A stretch of 64,000 bases of DNA from Planctomycetaceae bacterium (GTDB lineage Bacteria > Planctomycetota > Planctomycetia > Pirellulales > Pirellulaceae). The DNA is taken from assembly GCA_020638995.1 (NCBI GenBank), contig JACKHM010000005.1, positions 62,001-126,000 of the forward strand, read 5' to 3'. Both the position numbers and the translations under genes were made by a program. The notes beneath the pieces are model-generated. The model saw only the letters and a list, made by a program, of their open reading frames with translations. It was not told the origin of the DNA and made no database searches. Shown here one piece after another: positions 35,728-44,470 of the stretch. Every line of letters starts with the position of its first letter. Within the stretch, counting starts at the first letter, position 1.

Positions 35728-37203
35728 ATGACGCGTAGCCTTGTCTCGATTGAAGACCTCGACAACGACGAAATTGAGGCGATCTTCGAATTAGCCGATC
35801 GTTTCCTTGACGAGATGGCGACCACCGGCAAGCCGCATCGCGTTCGCGGTCGCCGCACTCTCGCGCGAGATTTCATTCTATCGACTTTGTTCTACGAACC
35901 CAGCACGCGTACGCGACTCTCCTTCGAGTCGGCGATGCTACGACTCGGCGGACATGTTATCTCCTCTGCCGAAGTGACTTCTTCGTCGGCGGCGAAGGGT
36001 GAGACGATTGCCGACACCGTCCGCGTTGTCGAGAACTACTCGGACATTGTCGTGATTCGCCATTCGCACGAAGGTGCCGCACAGGTGGCGACGGATTATA
36101 CGGATCTGCCGGTGATCAATGCGGGCGACGGTGGACATGAGCATCCAACGCAGACATTGTGCGATCTTTACACGCTTCGCGCCGCCCATCGCCAGAAGCA
36201 GAAGAACTCGGACATGTCGTTCAAAGATGTCACGATTGAATTGCGTGGCGATTTGAAGCATGGTCGGACCGTGCATTCCTTGGTTTACGCACTCGCGCGT
36301 TTTGGTGCGCGGATTATCCCTTCGCATGCACCCGGTTGTGACTTGCCCGATCACGTGAAGCAGCGTTTGGCTCGTGACTATGGTTGCTTGCTACTTCGTA
36401 AACAGGAAATCGAAGACTTGGCCCACGACGATTTCCCCGAGTTTGTCTATGTCACTCCGGAAGGCCCGCATCAACGCACCCTTTGGACCGGCGAGGAAGC
36501 AGACGTATGGTTCAAACTCAGTTTGGATCAACGCCAGAAGCTGCGAGAGATGAAAAGCGTAGACTTCTTTTACGCGACAAGGTTTCAAAAAGAGCGGCAT
36601 GAAGGTGGCAGTGGAGGTGAGGATTATCCTGCGATTGACGCAGCGATGTTAAAGAACAAACGCTATCGGCAAACCAAAGTCATGCACCCGCTGCCACGCG
36701 TAGACGAGTTGAGTTATGACTTAGATGAAGATCCTCGCGGTGTGTACTTCAAGCAGGCGGCTTATGGCGTGCCGGTTCGCATGGCTTTGATCGCGAGCAT
36801 GCTGGAGTTGTTCCCTTCGCTGCTGTCCCAGTCACGTGTGTCGCGATACCCACTCTATTCGAACGCTCAAGGTTTACATTGCACCAACGGAAAGTGCGTG
36901 ACACGCCAAGCGAACGAAGCACGGTATGTGATACCGAAATTTTGGATCGTCGACGAAGTGCCGCTGACGGTTCGCTGCGTCTACTGCGATTTTGAATACG
37001 AACCGGGAGTCGTGAGCCGAAGTTCGACCAAGAAGTACACGGCGGAAATCGACGAGTGGCGAGAAATCTATGACCGCTCGCCGCGAGATCTAATTCTCTA
37101 TCTCAACGAACAAGAAGCCATCGACGCAGGACACCAGTTGCGTCGCGGTAAAAAGCGGGCATCGAGCCAACGCTCTCAGGGCGAGCCTGTGGCAACGAGT
37201 TGA
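35728..37203 (+). CDS. pyrB: Aspartate carbamoyltransferase fused to PyrI-type zinc domain
   Basis: Catalyses carbamoyl phosphate + L-aspartate to N-carbamoyl-aspartate, the first committed step of pyrimidine synthesis. The protein is 491 residues, long for PyrB (about 310). The carbamoyl-phosphate site is S59-T-R-T-R with LSFES, followed by HPTQTLCD and the aspartate-domain HPLPR. An insert of moderate length lies before HPLPR. After the catalytic part, C385-x4-C390-x26-C417-x2-C420 (CTNGKC ... CVYC) matches the C-x4-C-x23-C-x2-C zinc site of the regulatory chain PyrI. The PyrI nucleotide-binding domain is not visible. A Lys/Arg/Ser-rich tail follows. Fused catalytic-zinc forms are known in some bacteria. 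Confidence 0.9.
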   Translation: MTRSLVSIEDLDNDEIEAIFELADRFLDEMATTGKPHRVRGRRTLARDFILSTLFYEPSTRTRLSFESAMLRLGGHVISSAEVTSSSAAKGETIADTVRVVENYSDIVVIRHSHEGAAQVATDYTDLPVINAGDGGHEHPTQTLCDLYTLRAAHRQKQKNSDMSFKDVTIELRGDLKHGRTVHSLVYALARFGARIIPSHAPGCDLPDHVKQRLARDYGCLLLRKQEIEDLAHDDFPEFVYVTPEGPHQRTLWTGEEADVWFKLSLDQRQKLREMKSVDFFYATRFQKERHEGGSGGEDYPAIDAAMLKNKRYRQTKVMHPLPRVDELSYDLDEDPRGVYFKQAAYGVPVRMALIASMLELFPSLLSQSRVSRYPLYSNAQGLHCTNGKCVTRQANEARYVIPKFWIVDEVPLTVRCVYCDFEYEPGVVSRSSTKKYTAEIDEWREIYDRSPRDLILYLNEQEAIDAGHQLRRGKKRASSQRSQGEPVATS

Positions 37204-37233
37204 GTCTTTCAAGAGATTTTACTCGTAGCATTC

Positions 37234-38352
37234 TCATAGCGACGCAGGCGATTTGGCCATTCGTCTCAACACCTCGATGCCTCGCTGAATCACGGCGTCG
37301 TCGGCGGCATACGAAATGCGAAAGTGCGTATCCTGTTGGCTGAAGATGTTTCCCGGGATGATCAGCAAATTGTTCTCGATGGCTTTGGCTACGAACTCCG
37401 AACCTTTGCCCCAGGGTGCCTTTGGAAATACATAAAAGGCGCCGCCTGGCTTGGCAACTTCATAGAGATCGCTTAGCCCTTCAACCATCATGTCGCGTTT
37501 CTTGCGATAAGCCGCGACGTGCTCGCTGATATCAACATCCATCGCTACGGCCCCGGCCCACTGTGCCGGTTGTGGCGCGCACACAAACGTGTATTGCTGC
37601 AACTTAATCATTGTGTCAATGACTTCGGCCGGACCGTGAACGAACCCCAACCGCCATCCGGTCATGGCATGGCTCTTGGACATGCCGTCGATCACAATCG
37701 TCTGGTCATTGAACTTCGTCGGCGAAACAAACGGCTCGTCATAAATGAACGAACGATAGATTTCGTCCGATATCAATGCGATGTTTCGCTCCGCGGCCAG
37801 TTCGGCGAGGCCCTGCAGCTCGGCCTGCGTGGCTGTGATGCCAGTCGGATTTGCAGGGCTATTAAACAAGATCGCTTTCGTCTTTGGCGTGATCGCCGCG
37901 GCTACTCGGTCGAGATCAATTCGGAAGTCGGGATAGGTGTCGATCAGGACAGGCACTCCGCCCGCCAGACGGACGAGCGACGTGTACATGACGAAGTATG
38001 GATCGAAGATGATAACTTCATCGCCGGGATTGACGACGGACAGCATGGTGAGCACCAAGCCCCCACTCGTCCCGGAACTGACAAACACCTTACGATTCGC
38101 TTGACCGTACTCCTCGTCAATCTGCTTCTGGAGCTTCTCGCGAAGGACCGGCATACCTTGTGTCAAAGCGTAGCCGTTTTTGCCTGATTTGATGGCGCCG
38201 ATGCAAGCTTCTTTGATCGGCTCGGGCACGTCGAAGTCGGGTTGTCCGATGGACAGGTTGATTGGGTCCTTCATCTTGGCGGCAAGATCGAACACTTTTC
38301 GAATGCCGCTGCTATCGAAGGCTTTGGTACGGTCGGCGATCCAAGGATGCAT
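37234..38352 (-). CDS. Class I/II PLP-dependent aminotransferase
   Basis: A 372-residue fold-type I aminotransferase of the aspartate/aromatic/alanine group. N-terminal IRKVFDLAAKM and INLSIGQPDF, the substrate-binding NSPANPTG, the cofactor Asp-Tyr segment ALISDEIYRSFIY, and PLP lysine K226 in DGMSKSHAMTGWRLGF are all present. The Arg that binds the substrate carboxylate is in the C-terminal HFRISYA. Substrate specificity is not determined from sequence. It converges on pyrB with a 30-bp gap. Confidence 0.9.
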   Translation of the reverse strand: MHPWIADRTKAFDSSGIRKVFDLAAKMKDPINLSIGQPDFDVPEPIKEACIGAIKSGKNGYALTQGMPVLREKLQKQIDEEYGQANRKVFVSSGTSGGLVLTMLSVVNPGDEVIIFDPYFVMYTSLVRLAGGVPVLIDTYPDFRIDLDRVAAAITPKTKAILFNSPANPTGITATQAELQGLAELAAERNIALISDEIYRSFIYDEPFVSPTKFNDQTIVIDGMSKSHAMTGWRLGFVHGPAEVIDTMIKLQQYTFVCAPQPAQWAGAVAMDVDISEHVAAYRKKRDMMVEGLSDLYEVAKPGGAFYVFPKAPWGKGSEFVAKAIENNLLIIPGNIFSQQDTHFRISYAADDAVIQRGIEVLRRMAKSPASL

Positions 38353-38411
38353 GGGAGGGGTACGCGATAACGAATTGGGAAAATGAAAACGGCTCGATTG
38401 AGAGAGCGATC

Positions 38412-40511
38412 CTAATCCCCCTGAGGCATCTCAGCAACGGGCTCCCGGATCTGCAATTGTTTCTTATCCCAACCGAGTACTTGGCCGACTTGTTTTGCAT
38501 ACTCCCACGTCTCGGCCTGATCGCTGTAAAGTGCGACGCGACTGCGCTCGGCGGCCATCGCCAGGGCCTGAGGCAAATCGAGGAATCGTGTCACGTTTAG
38601 CAGGAACGGACCGTCACGGTGTGATGCGGGCAAGTTGTGCAGGTCAAGACGCGTTATCTCAGGTTCAAACAACGAGGCGTACAACGCGACGCCTGCCATT
38701 TGACGTTGGCTTTGCATCCAAAGCGGCACGTCGGTAAAGCCATCTACCGTTCGGAGTGTCTGGGTCGCACGTCGAACGTCCCAAACTCGCATCCCATCCA
38801 ACGATTGGCCAAGCAGGTAAAAACGCCGTTGATACTGAGTTTGTTTTCGTTCGCTTTGGTCCCATGCGGTTGGCCCAATGCCGCGAGGTGCCACGTAGGC
38901 CATCGTCCAAGCGAAGGAATTGAACATCTGTTTCATTTGGTCGAACGACTTCTGGTCGGCTTCGGGCAGCGATTCGCCGTCCAATTGCTTCTCGAAGGCA
39001 ACTCGCATTGTCGCCAGAAACTCGTTCCAACTCGTTTGATCCAGCACATTCAACACGGTCAAGTCGCGCTTTTGCAAGTCTGCTCGCTCGACGATATACA
39101 AACGCAGCTCAACTGCGTCTTGGCTCGTGAAGTCGATCGCACGAAATCGAACACCATCATTGACGATCGTGAAGACGGCGCGCGAGGGCGCAAAGTCATC
39201 TGCCTTCGTCCAACCTGCGAACGACTTTTCTTGCAATAGCGTTCGCCAGGCGTCTCGCTGCTGTACCCAAGCATCCCGATTACCGGGCACGGTGGGTGTC
39301 GCTTGAGAGACAAACGTCTCGTCAATGGTTGTATTGAGTTCATCGGAGGGCAATTCTTTGAAAACTCGAAGTTGCTCGGGTTCGAAGAACTTCACCGCCG
39401 TCTTTTCGATGAGAGAGTCGTCGTTCTTTAAGTGTTGATTAAACCAGCGGAAGGCGTGGACTCGCAACTCCTGTGTGTCTTTGTGGCCGCCTGCCGTTAT
39501 GTTCAACGCGACTTGATCCGCTGCGCCTTGCAACCGGTAGATCCGCCGAACACTCTCGAACGACCTGACAACACCGTCTAGCGGAAAGATGCGATCCGTG
39601 TCGGTATTGCTGATCAACAACGGGCGTGGCGAAACCAAGGCTGCAACCTTGTCGTAGTCCCAGCGATGTGTATTAACCATATACATGCAATCACAATGGC
39701 CTTCGACACAGCCGTCCACCACATGATTTTGTAAATCGGTAATCCCAGCTACCGGGACGGCACACTTGATTCGTTCATCAATTGCTGCGATCCACCAACT
39801 GTACGCACCACCGCCGCTACGCCCCGTGACACCAAAGCGCGCGGCATCCACCTCGGGACGAGTTTCCAGATAGTCGAGCGCTCGCACGCAATTCCATGCC
39901 TCGACGCCAGCCGATGTGTAGCCGCGATTCAACCACCACCAACGGTTCCGATTGTAAGTGCCGTGATGAATGCCTTCGATTTCACCGAGTTGAAGAGTGT
40001 CGATCGTCAAGCAAACGTAGCCGTTCCTCGCGAACCAGCTGCCATGGTGTTGATAGTGAGTCTTGTTGCCGTAGCTGATACCGTCTTTCTTTACACCACC
40101 GTGACCGCAAACATATAAGATTGCGGGTAGTTTCTCGTCCACATTCTTCGGCACATACAGGTTGCCAGTAACGTAAAGACCCGGTCGCGACTGAAAGTGA
40201 ATGTTCTCGACCGTGAATTCGTCGTGTTCGGCCTTGCCCGTGACGACCGGTTTCAGATCTGTCCGTTCGGGCAGTGGATCGAGTCCAAGCATCTCAAGCA
40301 ACTCCTGCCGGTAACGCTGTTTGTTCCGCTGCCAATCGTCGGCGGACTCGATCTCCGATAAACACTCAGCTTGAACCCGCGCCGTCTCGACGCGGAAATA
40401 CTCGGCGATCATGGCGTCGCCGCGCGAGGTGTCGATTGCGTCTTGCTGTTGCGCTAATCCAAGTGTGGGGTGAAGCAGTAGTAAGGCCAAGAAGGTTATC
40501 GGAAGGCGCAT
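38412..40511 (-). CDS. Secreted acetylxylan-esterase-like alpha/beta hydrolase
   Basis: A 699-residue secreted protein. Leader: MRLPITFLALLLLHPTLGLA. A helical N-terminal part leads into an alpha/beta-hydrolase (about 90-410) with nucleophile elbow GVTGRSGGGAYSWW, acid in LLISNTDTDRIFP and His in TAGGHKDTQELR, typical of acetylxylan esterase/dienelactone-hydrolase-like enzymes. The C-terminal half (about 430-699) is a further alpha/beta-like region of unknown role. The start at 40511 is fixed by AGGAGATA six bases before the ATG; the frame is open 24 codons further. Divergent from the MFS transporter. Confidence 0.83.
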   Translation of the reverse strand: MRLPITFLALLLLHPTLGLAQQQDAIDTSRGDAMIAEYFRVETARVQAECLSEIESADDWQRNKQRYRQELLEMLGLDPLPERTDLKPVVTGKAEHDEFTVENIHFQSRPGLYVTGNLYVPKNVDEKLPAILYVCGHGGVKKDGISYGNKTHYQHHGSWFARNGYVCLTIDTLQLGEIEGIHHGTYNRNRWWWLNRGYTSAGVEAWNCVRALDYLETRPEVDAARFGVTGRSGGGAYSWWIAAIDERIKCAVPVAGITDLQNHVVDGCVEGHCDCMYMVNTHRWDYDKVAALVSPRPLLISNTDTDRIFPLDGVVRSFESVRRIYRLQGAADQVALNITAGGHKDTQELRVHAFRWFNQHLKNDDSLIEKTAVKFFEPEQLRVFKELPSDELNTTIDETFVSQATPTVPGNRDAWVQQRDAWRTLLQEKSFAGWTKADDFAPSRAVFTIVNDGVRFRAIDFTSQDAVELRLYIVERADLQKRDLTVLNVLDQTSWNEFLATMRVAFEKQLDGESLPEADQKSFDQMKQMFNSFAWTMAYVAPRGIGPTAWDQSERKQTQYQRRFYLLGQSLDGMRVWDVRRATQTLRTVDGFTDVPLWMQSQRQMAGVALYASLFEPEITRLDLHNLPASHRDGPFLLNVTRFLDLPQALAMAAERSRVALYSDQAETWEYAKQVGQVLGWDKKQLQIREPVAEMPQGD

Positions 40512-40700
40512 GTGAGGTATCTCCTGTGGCGAAGCGGAAGCATGCAGCTTGATCATCGTCGCCGACGTAGGGTCGCATTGCAAGAACGCAGTAGGATTGT
40601 CAAATGGTTTAAGGACACCCCCATAGTCAGTACTCGCCGATTTTGTTACGACTCAAAAAGAATTCCAGTAGACGCAACATCTCTTACCCAAAGAAAAGAC

Positions 40701-42059
40701 ATGTCGCGACGGAGCGCGAGGGCCACACTCAGCAACGATCTGCGTTCGAGCATGATCGATGCTGGCGCGTATAGCTTGATGGTTGGGATGGGCGAGACGT
40801 ATTTGACCGCGTTCGCTCTAGCGCTCAGCATCAGTGAGATCGCGACAGGGTTGCTCGCGGCCTTCCCTATGCTGTTTGGCGCGACATTACAGCTCGCGGC
40901 ACCGTGGTGCATCGGGCGACTTGGTTCGCATCGTATCTGGATTGTGAGCTGTGCCATCGCTCAGGCTGTCTGCCTGTTCGTTATGCCCATCGCTGCGATC
41001 GCTGGGAGATGGCAACTCGCTGTCTTGTATATCGCTGCGTCGCTGTATTGGGCCAGCGGGCTGGCAACGGGACCAGCGTGGAACACTTGGGCGGAAGAGA
41101 TCATCCCGCCGATCATACGGACCCGGTTCTTCGCGTTCAGATCGCGTGTCTCGCAATTCTGCCTGCTAGTCGGATTTGCAGCGGGCGGGCTGGTTTTGGC
41201 ATATGCAAAACGCAATGCCTTCGTCGTTGCGGCCTTTACCGCCATCTTCATACTTTCTGGTATATCGCGACTCGTCAGCGCGAGTGCCTTGTATCGACAA
41301 AGCGAACCTTCTGCCGGTCGAGCCGCTAGGGGACATAAGAGCCTTCGGCACGTGTTGCTAAACCTTCGTGGGCACGCCGGTGGGCGTTTGCTGATGTATC
41401 TGTTCGCCGTTCAAGTCGCGGTCCAACTCTCGGGCCCTTATTTCACCCCATTCATGCTCGCGCGGCGAGGGATGACGTACACCGAGTACATGTTTTTGAT
41501 CGCACTTGGTTTCCTGGGCAAGGTGATCGCGCTGCCGGCCTGGGGAAGACTAGCGAAGCGCGCCGGAGTTCAACCGCTGATGTGGATCGGCGGAGTTGGG
41601 ATTGTGCCTCTGTCCGGCTGCTGGTTGGGCCTGCAATGGATCGAGCACGATGTGCTGTACTTGTCAGTTGTGCAAGTGTTGGGCGGCTTCGCTTGGGCGG
41701 CGTATGAACTGGCTTTTTTCCTGATGTTTTTTGAGACCATTCCGCGTCACGAGCGAACAAGCGTCCTGACGATCTACAACTTTACCAATGCGTTGGCACT
41801 GGTTTTTGGAGCCTCCCTGGGAGCCGGTTGGCTGGCGTTGGTTGGCGAAAGCGGTGGCTCATACTTGCAGCTGTTTGGTCTCTCGTCCGCGGCGAGGCTG
41901 CTGGCGTTGGTCTTTTTGATGCGCGTACCACAAATGGAGATTCGCGCCGTGGCCATGTCACTTCGCACGCTGGCGCTGCGACCATCAGAGGGTGGCAGCC
42001 TCGATCGTCCTGTTTTGTCCACGATTGAAGATGATCAGGCCGAAAAGGTGCCGCGTTAG
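40701..42059 (+). CDS. Major facilitator superfamily transporter
   Basis: A 452-residue membrane protein with about 12 hydrophobic helices (AYSLMVGMGETYLTAFALALSI, LQLAAPWCIGRLGSHRIWIV, FVAFTAIFILSG-like, LAWAAYELAFFLMFFETI). The first-half loop GRLGSHRIW carries the G-x-x-x-(D/R) type motif between helices 2 and 3, with a second charged loop before the C-terminal half. No substrate is evident. The start at ATG 40701 is preferred because the frame upstream to 40512 is polar and overlaps the divergent gene promoter. Confidence 0.82.
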   Translation: MSRRSARATLSNDLRSSMIDAGAYSLMVGMGETYLTAFALALSISEIATGLLAAFPMLFGATLQLAAPWCIGRLGSHRIWIVSCAIAQAVCLFVMPIAAIAGRWQLAVLYIAASLYWASGLATGPAWNTWAEEIIPPIIRTRFFAFRSRVSQFCLLVGFAAGGLVLAYAKRNAFVVAAFTAIFILSGISRLVSASALYRQSEPSAGRAARGHKSLRHVLLNLRGHAGGRLLMYLFAVQVAVQLSGPYFTPFMLARRGMTYTEYMFLIALGFLGKVIALPAWGRLAKRAGVQPLMWIGGVGIVPLSGCWLGLQWIEHDVLYLSVVQVLGGFAWAAYELAFFLMFFETIPRHERTSVLTIYNFTNALALVFGASLGAGWLALVGESGGSYLQLFGLSSAARLLALVFLMRVPQMEIRAVAMSLRTLALRPSEGGSLDRPVLSTIEDDQAEKVPR

Positions 42060-42062
42060 CAG

Positions 42063-42464
42063 CTAACCTCGGTAAGTCGCAAAACAGCGAGGAGTTTCCC
42101 AAAGACGCGTCTCGACAATTGGAAAGCCGTTTTCGAGGGCGCAGTCGTGAATCAACTTTGCAATGTTCTCGGCCGTGGGATTGGCATCGAGCAAGTACAT
42201 GGGCTCGCCCATCTCTTGCAGAACGGGCACCATCGGATCGTTACGATTCAGCAACATGCGGTGATCGAGATTGTCATCAATCCAAGTACTGACGACCCGC
42301 TTAATATCAGAAAAATCAAGCACCATCCCGCGATCGTCCAGCGATTCGGCTTCGATCGCGATCACAGCTCGACCGTTGTGCCCATGTAAATAGCGGCACT
42401 TCCCATCGTAGTTCATCAAGCGATGGCCGTAGCAAAAATCGATTTCGCGAGTCACTCGAAACAC
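42063..42464 (-). CDS. queD: 6-carboxy-5,6,7,8-tetrahydropterin synthase (QueD-like)
   Basis: Converts 7,8-dihydroneopterin triphosphate to 6-carboxytetrahydropterin, an early step to queuosine and 7-deazaguanine. A 133-residue protein, normal for the family. Zinc ligands are His14 (CYGHRL), His27 and His29 (LHGH); the catalytic Cys is Cys23 in GKCRYLHGH. The late WETPRCF holds the conserved Glu. The true start is GTG 42464, set by AAGGGAG at 42471-42477. The frame continues open through the heptanucleotide repeat and into bioA antisense, giving a false 311-residue frame that should not be annotated. Confidence 0.88.
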   Translation of the reverse strand: MFRVTREIDFCYGHRLMNYDGKCRYLHGHNGRAVIAIEAESLDDRGMVLDFSDIKRVVSTWIDDNLDHRMLLNRNDPMVPVLQEMGEPMYLLDANPTAENIAKLIHDCALENGFPIVETRLWETPRCFATYRG

Positions 42465-42470
42465 CGTGGG

Positions 42471-42477
42471 CTCCCTT
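42471..42477 (-). promoter_or_regulatory. Shine-Dalgarno site fixing the GTG start of queD
   Basis: Minus-strand AAGGGAG, six bases before GTG 42464. It decides between a compact QueD and a spurious long frame that reads the repeat as GHWSLVI units. Confidence 0.75.
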
Positions 42478-42523
42478 CTGAAGTGGAATCGGTATGATTG
42501 AGGATTGTAAGCCACAACTCTCG

Positions 42524-42677
42524 AATGACCAATGACCAATGACCAATGACCAATGACCAATGACCAATGACCAATGACCAATGACCAATGACCAATGACC
42601 AATGACCAATGACCAATGACCAATGACCAATGACCAATGACCAATGACCAATGACCAATGACCAATGACCAATGACC
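42524..42677. repeat. Heptanucleotide tandem repeat (AATGACC)x22
   Basis: Twenty-two uninterrupted perfect copies of AATGACC fill 154 bp between the divergent genes queD and bioA. The last copies contain the bioA ATG (42665). Being 7 bp, the unit offers ATG in every frame of the plus strand, each closed by TGA every 21 bases, while the minus strand is open in all frames. Perfect identity suggests recent slipped-strand expansion. Confidence 0.97.
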
Positions 42678-43975
42678 ATTCTCAAGTAGAGCATCTCTAT
42701 CCAGGGCCGGTACCTCCTTGGCAGCAAGCCGGCGCCAAGTTCGTTTGGAGCCCTTACACGCAGATGAAGACCACGCCGCTGCCGATTCCGGTCGCGGCCA
42801 CTGAGGGCGTGTACTTGATTCTCCCAGATGGTACACGTCTGATCGACGGTATGGCTTCGTGGTGGACCGCGTGTCACGGTTATAACCATCCGCACATACT
42901 TTCGATGGTGATGCAACAGTTGCAACGCATGCCGCATGTGATGTTTGGCGGCGTACACCATGAGCCAGCACTGCGGCTCGCTTCGCGATTGGCCGCAATC
43001 TTGCCCGGAGATCTCGATCATGTCTTCTTCAGCGACTCGGGTTCTGTGTCTGTTGAGGTCGCATTGAAGATGGCGGTTCAGTATTGGTTGAACCGGGGCG
43101 TTACAGGGCGATCAAAGTTTCTGTCGTTTCGCCACGCCTATCACGGGGATACAACCGGCGCGATGTCGGTCTGCGACCCCATTAACAGTATGCACTCGCA
43201 TTTCAAAGGTTTTTTGCTGGAGCAGTTCACGCGCGGCGTGCCGCATACGGCTGAGGAGTTTGCCGAACTCGATCGCTTTCTCCGCGAGAGAAGCGATACC
43301 TTGGCAGGTGTCATCATCGAACCGCTGATCCAGGGTGCAGGCGGCATGAAGTTTCATCCCGCCGAGTCGCTCGCGCGGCTACGAACGCTATGCGACCAAC
43401 ACGATGTCTTGCTGATCGCCGACGAGATCGCGACCGGATTCGGCAGGACGGGCACGATGTTCGCCTGCGAACAAGCTTCGATCGTGCCGGATGTCATGTG
43501 CGTGGGTAAGGCACTGACCGCCGGTACCATGTCGCTCGCGGCGACCATCGCCACGAATCGAGTATTCGACGCGTTTTGGTCGGACGATCCCGCACGTGCC
43601 TTGATGCATGGACCAACATTTATGGCCAACCCGCTGGCCTGTGCCGCGGCGAATGCTTCTCTCGATCTGTTCGAGTCGGAGGGCCGCTTCTCACGCGTAC
43701 CGGAAATCGAACGACGACTGGCCGCAGGGCTCGAATCATGTCGCGGCTTGCGTGGTGTTGTCGATGTTCGAACGAAAGGCGCAGTCGGAGTGGTGCAAGT
43801 CGCTGAACTCCATCACGTGGAACAACTGCGTGCCGCGTTCGTCGCATCAGGCGTCTGGTTACGACCTTTTTCCGACATCGTCTACACTACGCCTCCGCTC
43901 ACGATCAGCGACGCGGAACTGACGTCGCTTTGCGATGCAATCCGAGCGGTCATGGCACAATGGGCAACGTGGTAG
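42665..43975 (+). CDS. bioA: Adenosylmethionine-8-amino-7-oxononanoate aminotransferase (BioA)
   Basis: Transfers the amino group from S-adenosylmethionine to KAPA to give DAPA in biotin synthesis. A 436-residue class III aminotransferase. BioA landmarks are WSPYTQMKTTPLP, DGMASWWTACHGYNHP, HVMFGGVHHEPA, SVSVEVALKMAVQYW, the cofactor region IADEIATGFGRTG and PLP lysine K282 in VGKALTAGTMSLAA. The only upstream ATG in frame is inside the heptanucleotide repeat, and no Shine-Dalgarno sequence is available there, so the start (MTNDHSQVE) is uncertain by up to about 25 codons. No other biotin gene is next to it. Confidence 0.93.
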   Translation: MTNDHSQVEHLYPGPVPPWQQAGAKFVWSPYTQMKTTPLPIPVAATEGVYLILPDGTRLIDGMASWWTACHGYNHPHILSMVMQQLQRMPHVMFGGVHHEPALRLASRLAAILPGDLDHVFFSDSGSVSVEVALKMAVQYWLNRGVTGRSKFLSFRHAYHGDTTGAMSVCDPINSMHSHFKGFLLEQFTRGVPHTAEEFAELDRFLRERSDTLAGVIIEPLIQGAGGMKFHPAESLARLRTLCDQHDVLLIADEIATGFGRTGTMFACEQASIVPDVMCVGKALTAGTMSLAATIATNRVFDAFWSDDPARALMHGPTFMANPLACAAANASLDLFESEGRFSRVPEIERRLAAGLESCRGLRGVVDVRTKGAVGVVQVAELHHVEQLRAAFVASGVWLRPFSDIVYTTPPLTISDAELTSLCDAIRAVMAQWATW

Positions 43976-44470
43976 GTTGTAATTGGGCCGCAGGCTCATA
44001 CTTTGCCGCAACGCTATCTGAGCAGCGACGTTTTAATCGAGCACACGCGGCCCGCTGACGGTAGGCACGGAGGAACGATCTGAGAGTTCGTGCAGAGCAG
44101 TCGATGTTAGAAGATTTTGACATCGAGTCCCCACAATAACTCGAAACCGGTCGTACGTTTTCGACGGTGCTGCAGAGCAGCACCGGGTTTTGCATCCGAC
44201 GAACAAGTTGAAACCGAAGAAGTGAGTAGGGTGCCGAGAAGCCGATGTGGGAGGAAAGGGGGGCGGCGATTGCCAGCGCAACTTCTTCACGATTTACGGA
44301 CTTTTGCTCCTCTTTCAGTTTACACTCTGCGACGAAGCAAGCCGCGATCAGACAAAGGACGTAACGTAGCCTATTTGGCAACAGACTCCTGCTAAGTACA
44401 ATTTCCGCAGACTATTGGTTTGGTGCCCACCGCAACAATATCCTGTCCCGCCTTACAAAAGGACGTTCTT
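43976..44470. other. Intergenic stretch without a recognisable gene
   Basis: About 495 bp between bioA and the PQQ/EF-hand gene. A minus-strand frame (44381 down to 43950) begins at TTG after AGGAG with a leader-like start, but the remainder has no domain pattern. I see no repeat or RNA gene. Confidence 0.45.

Noticed and set aside
42465..42998. N-terminal extension of queD and two other frames encoding GHWSLVI repeats
   Set aside because: It is the heptanucleotide repeat read on the minus strand, which is open in every frame, plus bioA antisense. The GTG at 42464 with AAGGGAG gives a normal-size QueD.
43950..44381. Possible 143-residue exported protein on the minus strand starting at TTG after AGGAG
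   Set aside because: The start looks leader-like, but the rest has no domain pattern, is rich in Arg, Cys and Ser as in a non-coding frame, and its end overlaps bioA.
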